In this document: piece after piece, positions 1 through 10,065 of the stretch | How positions within the stretch are numbered: position 1 is the stretch's first letter | Layout of the letters: the number at the start of each line of letters is the position of its first letter | Source: an uncultured Clostridium sp. | GTDB taxonomy: Bacteria > Bacillota > Clostridia > TANB77 > CAG-508 | Reading direction: 5' to 3' | Assembly (NCBI GenBank): GCA_947575605.1 | Contig: CANPNZ010000013.1 | Span: 1-43,967 of the forward strand | Length of the DNA stretch: 43,967 nucleotides | Notes under the pieces: model-generated | Database searches by the model: none | Seen by the model: only the letters and a program-made list of their open reading frames with translations | What the model was told of the DNA's origin: nothing | Program-made: the position numbers and the translations under genes

Positions 1-415
1 GTTCATAATAAAAATATAAGGTTAATAATAGTTGAGCCAAGAGTATAAATAGATTTTTATTAGTTTATTTATATTCGGACAAAGATGTATTATAGTGTAT
101 TTTTTATATTATAATATGTCGGCGATAAGAGTATATTATTTGTTTGTAGGCTATATTATTTATTTTTATTCTTTTAATTTTTATATGGTCAAATGATAGG
201 TAATATATTCGAGCTAAGATTATTTTTATATCTAGTGTATGTTTTATGAAGTGGTTATTAGTAGTCCTTTTAGGATGAATATAGTTACTTGTGGTGTACT
301 AATGGTCGAGCGAATGATTAATATATTTGGTATGGGGCTTATTTATATAGTAATATATATTAGGTTTAAATATTAGGTATATTAGTTTTAGTGGAGATTA
401 TTATTAGCTTTATGA
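1..415. other. gene-free, C-poor AT-rich region
   Basis: I see no convincing reading frame, RNA gene or repeat here. By eye the plus strand has only about 5% C but clearly more G, a strong skew. gyrA, which often follows gyrB, is not present. The window edge cuts the region, so its other neighbour is unknown. Confidence 0.5.
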
Positions 416-450
416 TTAATGGCAGACAATTTGATATTGTCTGCCATTAA
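416..450. terminator. 15-bp perfect hairpin downstream of gyrB
   Basis: Arms 416-430 and 436-450 are perfect inverted repeats around a 5-nt loop (arm core TAATGGCAGACAAT). It lies about 45 nt beyond the gyrB stop. Neither side has a strong T tract, so it may be a transcript-end stabiliser rather than a classic intrinsic terminator. Confidence 0.45.
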
Positions 451-474
451 ATTATATTTATTTATGTCTAATAA

Positions 475-493
475 GAACCGTCCCCAATGGACA
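475..493. repeat. short GGGACGG-type repeat abutting the gyrB stop codon
   Basis: The segment contains ACCGTCCCC followed by GGACAC. It matches, in reverse complement, the termini of the element at 36003-36271 (GGGGACGGACC). It sits directly against the gyrB stop codon (494-496). The copy is short and may be a remnant. Confidence 0.45.
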
Positions 494-2440
<1,947 letters not shown>

Positions 2441-2496
2441 TTAGGGCTTATTTCTTATAATCTCTGTTTTAGAAATTTATAAATGCTCCTTCTCCT

Positions 2497-3567
2497 TTAT
2501 TGTTTTTTTGCATTTCCTTCTTTCACATTATATATTAAAATCTTTTTATTTTCAACCTTTATTTTTTCAGTACAAGTTATAATTACTTGTGTATTTTCTA
2601 TTTTTTCTAAAAAACATTTAATCCTTTTTTCATCTAACTCAGACATAAAATCATCTAATAGTAAAATAGGATTTTCTTCTATTTCATCTTTTACAATATT
2701 TAATTCTGCTAATTTTAAAGAAAGTATTGCTGTTCTGTGCTGACCTTGTGAACCATAAGTAGCAATTTCTTTTTTATTAATGTAAATTGCAAAATCATCT
2801 CTATGAATTCCTTTCGTAGTAAATCCTTTTATAATATCTAATTTTCTTCTTTCTTTTAAAACTTTTAAAAATTCCTCTTTATTTTTGCATTCCGTTATAT
2901 ATTCTATTTCTATTATTTCTTTATTATCAGTTATCTCCGCATGAATTTTTTCTATTTTTTCTTTTATTTTTTGGATATATTCATCTCGATATTGATAAAT
3001 AATTTTGGCATATTCTGCTAATTTTTCATCCCATATTTCTAGTAAATTTTCATCTTTTTTTTCTTCCCTTATTTGTCTTAAATAATTATTCCTCTGCTCT
3101 AAAGTTTTTAAATATAAATTTAAATGATACATATAATTAGGTTTTAATTGACTAATCATAATATCTAAAAACCTTCTTCTATTTTGTGGGCCGCCTTTTA
3201 AAATATGAATATCATCTGGCGTAAAAATGACAATATGAATTTTTCCTAATAATTCACTTAATTTTTTTATTTTTATTCCATTAAAAAAAATATTCTTTTT
3301 ATTTCCTAAATCAATTTTTATTTTCCCATCTCTATCTGATTTTTGATATTGAATTTCTACTTCAGCTCTTTCAGAATTCAAATTTATCATTTCTTTGTCT
3401 TTTTTCGCTCTAAAAGATTTTCCCATACTACTTAAAAAAATAGCTTCTATTATATTCGTTTTTCCTTGTGCATTTTCTCCATAAAATAAATTAATATTGG
3501 GTTCTAATTCAATTTCCTGTTTTTGATAATTTCTAAAATTATTGATTTTTATTTTATTTATCCACAT
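2497..3567 (-). CDS. recF: DNA replication and repair protein RecF
   Basis: SMC-like ATPase that helps load RecA at single-stranded gaps, acting with RecO and RecR. At 356 residues it has the usual length. Walker A is GENAQGKT (about 30-37), the ABC-type signature is YGSQGQHRTA (271-280), and Walker B is ILLLDDFMSELD (301-312). The FTPDDIHILKGGPQNRRRFLD stretch near 115-135 is also typical. The start codon is preceded by GGAG. Its first codons (ATG TGG ATA AA) overlap a perfect DnaA box. The small S4-domain gene yaaA, common between dnaN and recF in Bacillota, is missing; a gene-free AT-rich gap takes its place. Confidence 0.97.
   Translation of the reverse strand: MWINKIKINNFRNYQKQEIELEPNINLFYGENAQGKTNIIEAIFLSSMGKSFRAKKDKEMINLNSERAEVEIQYQKSDRDGKIKIDLGNKKNIFFNGIKIKKLSELLGKIHIVIFTPDDIHILKGGPQNRRRFLDIMISQLKPNYMYHLNLYLKTLEQRNNYLRQIREEKKDENLLEIWDEKLAEYAKIIYQYRDEYIQKIKEKIEKIHAEITDNKEIIEIEYITECKNKEEFLKVLKERRKLDIIKGFTTKGIHRDDFAIYINKKEIATYGSQGQHRTAILSLKLAELNIVKDEIEENPILLLDDFMSELDEKRIKCFLEKIENTQVIITCTEKIKVENKKILIYNVKEGNAKKQ
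3558..3566. promoter_or_regulatory. DnaA box overlapping the recF start codon
   Basis: A perfect TTATCCACA on the plus strand. Read on the minus strand it is TGTGGATAA and covers the second and third bases of the recF ATG and the next codons. DnaA bound here could affect recF translation-region transcription, but that is inference. Confidence 0.5.
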
Positions 3568-4007
3568 ATTATTCTCCGTTTGTGTATAATTTTTATCTAT
3601 TTTTTTCTAATTCTTTCTTTTTTTATCTTATTTTTTGATAGTTACTTATATTAAAAAAAAATAAAATCGCCTTATTTTTAATTTTCGTGCCTCGTTTTTT
3701 TTATTTATTTTTTATAATAATTCTATTTTTCAAAAAAAAGAAAATTTAATAAACTTATTTTTTTATTAAAAATTTTTTTTAATTTTAATAAAAATAATTT
3801 CATAATTTTTTTATTTTTTAGATATTTAAAATCTTTCAAATATATTTATTCTGTTTTTTTTAGAATTATTTATGTTCTTATAGACGTGTTCCTATATTAT
3901 TTTCTTTTTTTTTCTTTTTATTACTTTTAAAATCTATTTTTTTCTTATTTATCCACATTTCAAAAATATTTTGTGGATAAATATTTTTTATTTTTTATAA
4001 TAGAAGA
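3568..4007. other. AT-rich gap between dnaN and recF with paired DnaA boxes
   Basis: There is no gene in this stretch on either strand, and no trace of yaaA. It is extremely AT-rich, with long T runs. At 3949-3980 two perfect DnaA boxes face each other as an inverted repeat (TTATCCACA at 3949-3957, TGTGGATAA at 3972-3980). They could titrate DnaA or belong to an extended origin. Confidence 0.6.
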
Positions 4008-4030
4008 AAATTCTCCTGTTAGGAGAATTT
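4008..4030 (-). terminator. intrinsic terminator of dnaN
   Basis: A 10-bp stem (4008-4017 with 4021-4030, core TTCTCCT/AGGAGAA) with a 3-nt loop lies 7 nt past the dnaN stop. On the minus strand it is followed by TTTTCTTCTATT. This suggests that recF needs its own promoter in the gap beyond. Confidence 0.65.
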
Positions 4031-4036
4031 CTAATT

Positions 4037-5155
4037 TTAATCTTCTTTTAATCGAATTGGTAAAATCATATAAGTATAATCATTATTTTCAATTGATTTG
4101 ATTAAACATGGTGAGATATTAGTTCCAAATTCTATATATACCTCTTCATCTTCAATTGCTTTTAAACTATCAAGAAAATATTTTGGATTAAATCCTGCTT
4201 CTAAATTTTTACCTTCTGTCGAAACATATAGTTCTTCTTTGGCATCTCCTGTTTGATTGGTACAAGAAATAATAACTTTTCCAATATCCACTTGTACTTT
4301 TACAGGATATTTTTTTTCTTTTTCTACGGTTGAGGCAGAAATTAAACTAATTCTTTCAAAACTATTTTGAATATTTCCTTTATTTACTTTTATTCTTGTT
4401 TCCCAATTACTTGGAATAACATTTTTATAATTTAAAAATTCACCATCTAAAATTCTAGTAACCACTTTACAATTATCCATTTCGAATAAAGCTTGGTTTT
4501 TAGCTACTCCTATTTTTACAGGTTCAAAAGAATCAGCTATAATTTTATTTACTTCATTTAAGGTTTTACCTGGTATAACCGCTTTAAAATTATTACTTTG
4601 TTTATTTAAAAAGATAGATCGTAAAGCTAATCTAAAACCATCTACTGAAACTAAAGATAATTTATTATTTTCTATTTCAAATAAACAACCTGTAAAAATT
4701 GGTCTACTTTCCTCTGTACTTACAGCAAAAATTGTTTTTCTTATCATATTTTTTAAAATGCTTTGATCTACTTCAATAGAATTTTCTACTTCTATCTTTG
4801 GAAGTTCTGGAAATTCCTCTGGATTCATAGTGGCTAATTTGTATAAAGAACCTTCACATTCAATTTCTAATAAGTTTTTATCATTAACTGAAATATGAAT
4901 TTCGGTATCTGGCAATTTTCTAATAATTTCACTAAACATGATAGCATTTACTACCGTACTTCCTTGTTCTTTTACATCACATGCCATTACATATTCAATT
5001 CCTATTTCTAAATCATAGGTAGTTAATTTTATTTCATTATCATTGGTTTGGATTAAGATTCCTTCTAGTATAGGCATTGTAGTTTTAGAAGCTACCCCTT
5101 TAACTACGGAATTAATAGCTTTAAGGATAGTATCCTTGTAACAAACTATTTGCAT
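4037..5155 (-). CDS. dnaN: DNA polymerase III beta sliding clamp
   Basis: Ring-shaped homodimeric clamp that tethers DNA polymerase III and many repair proteins to DNA. The 372-residue length and three-domain layout are normal. Recognisable segments are the N-terminal KTTMPILEGILI, SRPIFTGCLFE at the start of domain 2, IPGKTLNEVNKII, and the C-terminal YTYMILPIRL, where the client-binding pocket ends. The ATG follows an AAGGAGGAAG ribosome site. It lies downstream of dnaA across the putative unwinding region and ends at a hairpin terminator. Confidence 0.98.
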   Translation of the reverse strand: MQIVCYKDTILKAINSVVKGVASKTTMPILEGILIQTNDNEIKLTTYDLEIGIEYVMACDVKEQGSTVVNAIMFSEIIRKLPDTEIHISVNDKNLLEIECEGSLYKLATMNPEEFPELPKIEVENSIEVDQSILKNMIRKTIFAVSTEESRPIFTGCLFEIENNKLSLVSVDGFRLALRSIFLNKQSNNFKAVIPGKTLNEVNKIIADSFEPVKIGVAKNQALFEMDNCKVVTRILDGEFLNYKNVIPSNWETRIKVNKGNIQNSFERISLISASTVEKEKKYPVKVQVDIGKVIISCTNQTGDAKEELYVSTEGKNLEAGFNPKYFLDSLKAIEDEEVYIEFGTNISPCLIKSIENNDYTYMILPIRLKED

Positions 5156-5170
5156 TTTGCTTCCTCCTTT

Positions 5171-5376
5171 TATATTATATAATATTATTAGTAGTAATAG
5201 TATTAGGCATTGTGGAAAATGTGGAAAACTGTGTTGATAGTTACAATCCCTAATAAAAAGCTTGTTTATAACTTAGTGGAAAACTCTTTTGGTTATCCAC
5301 ATCTTTCTAAAAGGTTTGTGTAAAATTAAGATGTACACAGTTTATTAACAGCTTATTAACAAATGGGTGTGGATAT
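5171..5376. other. oriC: probable oriC unwinding region (DnaA-trio plus DnaA boxes)
   Basis: Between dnaA and dnaN. An AT-rich stretch (5171-5190) runs into TTAGTAGTAATAGTATTAGG (5188-5207). Read 3' to 5', this gives trinucleotides of the form GAT/TAT/AAT, the DnaA-trio pattern. It is followed at once by two TGTGGAAAA boxes (5211-5219, 5220-5228) and TGTTGATAG (5232-5240). Farther on are a perfect TTATCCACA (5293-5301) and TGTGGATAT (5368-5376). The order trio, short GC-containing spacer, boxes matches the Bacillus subtilis unwinding site. Function is inferred from the pattern. Confidence 0.75.
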
Positions 5377-5472
5377 CCAATGCTTTTATTCCGTAAGAAT
5401 AGATTGGATATCTTGTAGACAAACAATGTTTTTTCAAACATAGATTTTAAAAAAGTTCGAAACCTATTTTCC

Positions 5473-6831
5473 CTATGCTTGTTTGCCATCTATGATAATG
5501 TTTTTCACACTATCCACAATTAACTTGGTATTACTTTTTTCTTTGATTTCTTTTTCTATTTTTTTACAACCATGCATTACCGTTGAATGGTCTCTTCCTC
5601 CAAAGTCTGCTCCTATCTGAGGGTAAGACATGTTAGCAATTTCTCTACATAGATACATAGCAATTTGTCTTGGAAAAGCGATATCATTAGAACGTTTATT
5701 ACCTGATAAATCATCTTTATTAATGCTAAAATATTTGGCTACCGTTTCTTTTATAAAATCACAAGAAATTACTTTTTCACTTTCGTATTTGAATTCATTT
5801 ATAATTTTTTCCGCTAGTTCTATGGTAATAGGACTATGGGTTAAAGAAGCCCTAGCTACTACTTTATTAAAGACTCCTTCTAATTCTCTTATATTCGAAT
5901 CTATCTTATTGGCAATATTAGAAAGAATATAATCGTCAATCACAACACTTTCATCTTGTGCTTTTTTTCTTAAAATAGCGAAACGTGTTTCATAGTCTGG
6001 ACAAGAAATATCCGCTAAAAGTCCCCATTCGAATCTTGATTTTAGCCTATCTTCTAGGAACGGAATATCTCTAGGTGGTTTATCACTCGAAATGATAATT
6101 TGTTTTCTTTCTTCATAAAGAGAGTTAAAAGTATGGAAAAATTCTTCTTGAATTCTCTCTTTTCCAGCGATAAATTGAATATCATCAATTAATAAAACAT
6201 CTATGGTTCTATATTTTTTTCTAAAAATTTCATTTTTGTTATCTTTAATAGCATTAATTAATTGGTTGGTGAATTTTTCAGAAGTTACATATAAAATATT
6301 GCAATTTCTATCATTTTCTAATATTCTATTTCCTATTGCATGCATTAAATGGGTTTTTCCTAAACCAACGCCTCCATACAAAAACAACGGATTATAAGAT
6401 TTGGCTGGTTCATTTCCAACCGCTAAGGCAGCAGCGTGAGCGAATTTATTATTATCACCAACCACAAAAGTTTCAAAAGTATATTTTGGGTTTAGATTAG
6501 AATGATTATTTCTTACTTCTGTTGTGGTAACTTCTGATGTCGTTTCTTCGGCTTCCTCTAAAATCCCCTCTTTAGCCTCTTTTTCTAAATCAATAACGGT
6601 ATATTCCCAATCTCGATTCGTTATAAACTTTAACGTATTTAGAAGCAATGGTTTATATTTATTTTCTACAAAATCTCTTTGAAACTCAGAAACCGTAGTA
6701 AAAACAATATGGTTTCCATCAATACTTCTAATATTTAATGGATTAATCCAAGTATCAAAAGAAATTTGAGTAAGTTCAGGTCTTAATTCATTTTTTATTT
6801 TTTCCATTAATTCTTTTTTGTCTATACTCAA
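5473..6831 (-). CDS. dnaA: chromosomal replication initiator DnaA
   Basis: AAA+ initiator that binds DnaA boxes and opens the origin. Domain I (about 1-85) has the SFDTWINPL segment, and a short acidic linker follows. The AAA+ core has Walker A GGVGLGKTH (153-161), Walker B LLIDDIQF (213-220) and the RLKSRF arginine-finger region (262-267). Domain IV ends with the DnaA signature GGRDHSTVMHGCKKIE, which reads the box. The 452-residue length is normal. The start is TTG, set by the typical domain I opening and an AAGGGATG site about 9 nt upstream; a later ATG would trim domain I. Box clusters lie on both sides, consistent with autoregulation. Confidence 0.97.
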   Translation of the reverse strand: MSIDKKELMEKIKNELRPELTQISFDTWINPLNIRSIDGNHIVFTTVSEFQRDFVENKYKPLLLNTLKFITNRDWEYTVIDLEKEAKEGILEEAEETTSEVTTTEVRNNHSNLNPKYTFETFVVGDNNKFAHAAALAVGNEPAKSYNPLFLYGGVGLGKTHLMHAIGNRILENDRNCNILYVTSEKFTNQLINAIKDNKNEIFRKKYRTIDVLLIDDIQFIAGKERIQEEFFHTFNSLYEERKQIIISSDKPPRDIPFLEDRLKSRFEWGLLADISCPDYETRFAILRKKAQDESVVIDDYILSNIANKIDSNIRELEGVFNKVVARASLTHSPITIELAEKIINEFKYESEKVISCDFIKETVAKYFSINKDDLSGNKRSNDIAFPRQIAMYLCREIANMSYPQIGADFGGRDHSTVMHGCKKIEKEIKEKSNTKLIVDSVKNIIIDGKQA

Positions 6832-6856
6832 TTAAAATCATCCCTTCAAAATAAGT

Positions 6857-7068
6857 TTATCCACAAAGTTATCCACAAGTGTTGATAACTAGATAGTATT
6901 TTTGTAAAAATAAAGATGATTTATACGAACATAATTTCAGGTGTTTTCAGTAAAAATCTCTCATAATTTTTTACCCCCCAATCATAACAGATTTATACAC
7001 AAGAAGTCAATAAAATTGTGGAAAAAAATTATTTTATGTGGATAAAAAATGAAAAATCTGTGGAATAT
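6857..7068. promoter_or_regulatory. DnaA-box cluster upstream of dnaA (oriC, second part)
   Basis: Perfect TTATCCACA at 6857-6865 and 6869-6877, and perfect TGTGGATAA at 7037-7045. Near matches are TGTTGATAA (6880-6888), TTATACACA (6993-7001), TGTGGAAAA (7018-7026) and TGTGGAATA (7060-7068). The cluster lies between the divergent dnaA and rpmH genes. It probably serves both as part of a bipartite origin and as the site of dnaA autoregulation. Confidence 0.8.
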
Positions 7069-7188
7069 TAAAAAAAAAATGAAAAATTTAGTAAAAATAA
7101 TGAAAAAAAAGTGATACAAAAATCATAAAAATTGACATAAAAGAGAAAAGAGGAAAGTAAGGTTTTTAGAGAAATATTAAAAAATTAC

Positions 7189-7218
7189 TTGACTTTTTAT
7201 AGGTTTTTGAGGTATAAT
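7189..7218 (+). promoter_or_regulatory. sigma-A promoter of rpmH
   Basis: TTGACT (7189-7194), an 18-bp spacer and a perfect TATAAT (7213-7218), about 80 nt before the rpmH start. Confidence 0.8.
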
Positions 7219-7297
7219 CGTAATACTTGTTAATTAATAAAAATAATTTCCAAGAAATTGGAATTCAATAAAAAAATCAGTAGGAGGTGTAGGAAGA

Positions 7298-7432
7298 ATG
7301 AAAAGAACATTTCAACCAAAAAACAGACAAGAGAAAAAAGAACACGGATTTATGAAAAGAATGAAAACAAGAGCAGGAAGAAATATATTAAAAGCAAGAA
7401 GAGCAAAAGGAAGAAAAAAATTAACCGCTTAA
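7298..7432 (+). CDS. rpmH: 50S ribosomal protein L34
   Basis: Very small, basic large-subunit ribosomal protein of 44 residues. It opens [18 protein letters not shown] and ends with the usual [10 protein letters not shown] tail. AGGAGGT lies about 9 nt before the ATG. It is first in the conserved rpmH-rnpA-yidD-yidC-khpB cluster and has a clear promoter. A longer frame over the same bases (from 7258) is only a shadow of this gene. Confidence 0.97.
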   Translation: MKRTFQPKNRQEKKEHGFMKRMKTRAGRNILKARRAKGRKKLTA

Positions 7433-7542
7433 GTTGTGCAAAGCAATAAAAGAAGGCCGCTATGTGCGAGCCTTTTAGCATAACAAGCAGAAAAACAGAT
7501 TTTTTTCATTGTATTTGCCTTGAAAGAAAGGAAAAAAGAATA

Positions 7543-7890
7543 ATGAAAAAAACCGAAATGATGAAAAAAAACTATGAATTTAGAAATGTTTTATCAAAAG
7601 GAAAATACTATTCCGGAAAATACATAGAAACCTTTATAAAAAAGGGTCCAAAGCCAAAGGTAAACTTTTTAGGAATAGCCGTAAGCGTAAAAGTAGCAAA
7701 AGCCGTAAAGAGAAATCATATCAAGAGGCTAATTAGAGAAAATTATAGAAACTGTGAAGATTGTATACAAAGTGGCTATCAAATGGTTATCTTATGGAAA
7801 AAGAAAGCGGAAATGAAACAAGCAACCTTTCAAAATATAAAAAAAGATATGCAATATATTTTTGATAAAGCAAAATTGAAAAAGGAGTAA
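7543..7890 (+). CDS. rnpA: ribonuclease P protein component
   Basis: Basic protein subunit of RNase P, which with its catalytic RNA matures the 5' ends of tRNAs. The chosen ATG gives 115 residues, the normal size, and has an AAAGGA ribosome site. The open frame extends upstream to 7462, but that part does not look like the family. The RNR signature is [12 protein letters not shown] (56-67). A small hairpin (7453-7474, stem AAGGC-CGC) sits in the leader between rpmH and rnpA and may tune the ratio of the two products. The stop codon is one base from the yidD start, so the two are translationally coupled. Confidence 0.95.
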   Translation: MKKTEMMKKNYEFRNVLSKGKYYSGKYIETFIKKGPKPKVNFLGIAVSVKVAKAVKRNHIKRLIRENYRNCEDCIQSGYQMVILWKKKAEMKQATFQNIKKDMQYIFDKAKLKKE

Positions 7891-7891
7891 T

Positions 7892-8110
7892 ATGAAAAAA
7901 TTACTAATATGGCTAATAAAAGGATATCAAAAACATATCTCTTTAGCTTTAGAAAGTAAAAATATTCATTGCAAATATTATCCAACATGTTCAGAATACG
8001 CCATACAGGCGATTCAAAAATATGGAGCAGGGAGAGGAACCATAAAAGGATTTTTTAGAATCCTAAGATGTAATCCTTTTTCGAAAGGTGGATATGATCC
8101 ATTAAAATAA
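7892..8110 (+). CDS. yidD: membrane protein insertion efficiency factor YidD
   Basis: Small membrane-associated helper of YidC-dependent membrane protein insertion. The 72 residues contain the family hallmarks [11 protein letters not shown] (27-37), RCNPF and the C-terminal GGYDP. The start lies right after the rnpA stop, with GGAG inside the rnpA end. yidC follows 19 nt later. Confidence 0.95.
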   Translation: MKKLLIWLIKGYQKHISLALESKNIHCKYYPTCSEYAIQAIQKYGAGRGTIKGFFRILRCNPFSKGGYDPLK

Positions 8111-8129
8111 GCTTAGGAGGCATATATTC

Positions 8130-9023
8130 ATGTTTGAATTTTTGGCAAGTATCTTTGGTTATCTGTTATCATTTTTGTATAACATTGTAAGTAATTACGG
8201 ATTAGCCATTATCTTATTTACACTTATTATAAAATTATTGTTGTTACCCTTATCCATAAAACAACAAAAAACCATGAGAAAAAGTGCTAAATTACAAGAA
8301 AAAATGAAAGTGATTCAATTTAAATATAAAAATGACCCAGAAAAAATGAACCAAGAAGTCATGAACTTATACAAAACAGAAAAAATGAGTCCATTTAGTG
8401 GCTGTTTAACAGCTATTATCCAATTTTTATTGTTATTATCTATTTTCTATTTAGTAAGAAATCCACTTACCTATATGGAAAAAATAGCAACAGAGGATAT
8501 TAACAAATATGTGGCACAACTACAAGAAGAGGGAAAAGAAATTAGTAAGGTATATCCTGAAATTGACTTAATTCGAGAATATAATTGGTTAAAAGAAAAA
8601 AATCCAGAAGATAGTAACATTGAAAAATTAAATCTTCAGATGAATTTCTTAGGACTAGATTTAAGTAAAATACCACAACAAAATATGTCAGATTATACCG
8701 TTTATATTATACCTATCTTGTATATTTTATCTTCTTTTATCTCAATTCGAATGACAACAGCAATGCAACAAAAGCAAAATACAAAGAAAAAAGAAACAGT
8801 AATTGATGGTGAAACAGGGGAAGAGGTAGAAGAAAAGGAAAATGAAGTTGATGCTGTTATGCAAACCAACAAAATGATGTCTTGGATGATGCCAATCATG
8901 TCTATTTCGATTGCTTTTGTAGCACCTTTAGGATTAGCACTATACTGGTTAGTAAGCAATATTCTTATGATTTTAGAAAGATTGGTATTGGACAAAGCAA
9001 TCAAACAAGAAGACGAGGACTAA
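8130..9023 (+). CDS. yidC: membrane protein insertase YidC/Oxa1 family
   Basis: Inserts and folds integral membrane proteins, alone or with SecYEG. The 297 residues show the five-helix Gram-positive layout: a helix near 20-42 with LFTLIIKLLLLPLS, a cytoplasmic basic coiled hairpin (KQQKTMRKSAKLQEKMK), a helix near 90-110, and a C-terminal pair near 190-210 and 250-285. Lys35 sits where the family's hydrophilic-groove arginine usually lies, a conservative change. No lipoprotein signal is visible at the N-terminus, unlike many Bacillus YidC proteins. A strong AGGAGG site precedes the ATG. Confidence 0.93.
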   Translation: MFEFLASIFGYLLSFLYNIVSNYGLAIILFTLIIKLLLLPLSIKQQKTMRKSAKLQEKMKVIQFKYKNDPEKMNQEVMNLYKTEKMSPFSGCLTAIIQFLLLLSIFYLVRNPLTYMEKIATEDINKYVAQLQEEGKEISKVYPEIDLIREYNWLKEKNPEDSNIEKLNLQMNFLGLDLSKIPQQNMSDYTVYIIPILYILSSFISIRMTTAMQQKQNTKKKETVIDGETGEEVEEKENEVDAVMQTNKMMSWMMPIMSISIAFVAPLGLALYWLVSNILMILERLVLDKAIKQEDED

Positions 9024-9064
9024 AGGTTGAAAAATAATTAGTATAAAAAGGAATGTGATAACAA

Positions 9065-9778
9065 ATGGAAAAAACTATAATTTCTGAAGGAAAAACTACC
9101 AATGAAGCCATTGAAAATGGATTAAAGAAATTAAATGTTTCGAAAGATTGTGTAGATATAAAAGTTTTAGATAGTGAAGACAAAAGAAGTTTTTTTAGTA
9201 TTTTGACGCCTAGAGTCGTAAAAGTTGAAATGACAATAAAAGAAAGAAAAAATAATGAAGTACAAACCTATCAAAAGGAAGAGAATAAGCCAAAAAGAGA
9301 AATAGAACTAAGTCAAGAAGAGCAAAATAAGGCAAAAGAAAACTTAGAAATATTCATGAAAGACTTTGTAGAAAAATTACCAGAAGGGACGACTTATAAG
9401 ATAGAAACGACAACAGCCTATATAAATGTTGATATCATGAGCAAAGATTTAGGTTATCTAATTGGATATAGGGGAGATACCCTATATGCCTTACAAAATG
9501 TTCTTTCCGCAATAGCAGGAAAAGAGATTGAAAATAGAGTTAGAGTTATTTTAGACATAGAAGGATACAAAGCAAAAAGAGAAAAAACACTAGAAGAATT
9601 AGCAGAAAAAGTAGCAAAAACCGTAATTAGAACGAAAAAGCCTATAAAATTAGAACCAATGCAAGCCTATGAAAGAAAAATTATCCATAGTAAATTGCAA
9701 CAAAACTCAAAAATCGAGACAATCAGTGTAGGAGAAGAACCACATAGAAGAATCATAATATCTTTAAAAAACAAGTAA
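9065..9778 (+). CDS. khpB: RNA-binding protein KhpB (Jag)
   Basis: Cytoplasmic RNA-binding protein with Jag-N, KH and R3H domains, linked in other Gram-positives to cell elongation and sRNA/mRNA binding. The N-terminal Jag domain spans about 1-60 (opening EKTIISEGKTTNEAIENGL). A charged linker follows. The KH domain has the GxxG loop in LIGYRGDTLYALQ (about 137-149). The R3H end contains MQAYERKIIH and GEEPHRRI. The 237-residue length is usual. It closes the rpmH cluster and is followed by hairpins that likely end the transcript. Confidence 0.93.
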   Translation: MEKTIISEGKTTNEAIENGLKKLNVSKDCVDIKVLDSEDKRSFFSILTPRVVKVEMTIKERKNNEVQTYQKEENKPKREIELSQEEQNKAKENLEIFMKDFVEKLPEGTTYKIETTTAYINVDIMSKDLGYLIGYRGDTLYALQNVLSAIAGKEIENRVRVILDIEGYKAKREKTLEELAEKVAKTVIRTKKPIKLEPMQAYERKIIHSKLQQNSKIETISVGEEPHRRIIISLKNK

Positions 9779-9784
9779 ACAGAT

Positions 9785-9846
9785 AAAATCGGAGGTCAAA
9801 GGTCGGATTTTACAAAGTAATTTGTAATCTATCTTTGACCTCATTA
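9785..9846 (+). terminator. hairpin terminator after khpB
   Basis: A 10-bp stem pairs GAGGTCAAAG (9792-9801) with CTTTGACCTC (9833-9842), followed by ATTATTTT. An alternative smaller stem pairs AAAATC (9785-9790) with GATTTT (9806-9811). Confidence 0.6.
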
Positions 9847-9847
9847 T

Positions 9848-9930
9848 TTTCGCGGACGAACAAAAATAGGGCATGTAAGTTCATTTAAAAGGTTAAGAAA
9901 TTTTAATCATGCCTTTTTGTTCTTATTTGT
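9848..9930 (+). repeat. two-copy structured element, copy A (candidate RNA)
   Basis: About 80 nt closely matching 18578-18660. It opens TTTCGCGGACGAAC and contains the identical core AAGAAATTTTAATCAT. It folds into a hairpin: GAACAAAAA (9858-9866) pairs with TTTTTGTTC (9914-9922), and GGCATG (9870-9875) with CATGCC (9908-9913). Differences between the two copies mostly keep the stem. It could be a small RNA, a leader of mnmE, or a miniature mobile element. I do not recognise the family. Confidence 0.6.
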
Positions 9931-10065
9931 TCTGTTAAACTAATTTATTATATTTTTTTGAAATAACAATTCGGGGGGACCAGCAAGGTACAGTCTGTTA
10001 TGAATAAAATTACGAATAAATATATCATCAGAAGTATTGAAATTAGAAAAAAAGGAGGTAAAAGC

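Noticed and set aside
5307..5489. 60-residue minus-strand frame between dnaA and dnaN
   Set aside because: It overlaps the DnaA boxes of the origin and the end of dnaA, has no good ribosome site and no recognisable protein character.
7258..7449. Basic 63-residue frame over rpmH
   Set aside because: It is another frame of the rpmH gene, which has the family sequence, a proper ribosome site and the promoter.
10000..10065. Longer N-terminus for MnmE
   Set aside because: The 22 extra residues are not family-like and the AAAGGAGG site fits the ATG at 10066.
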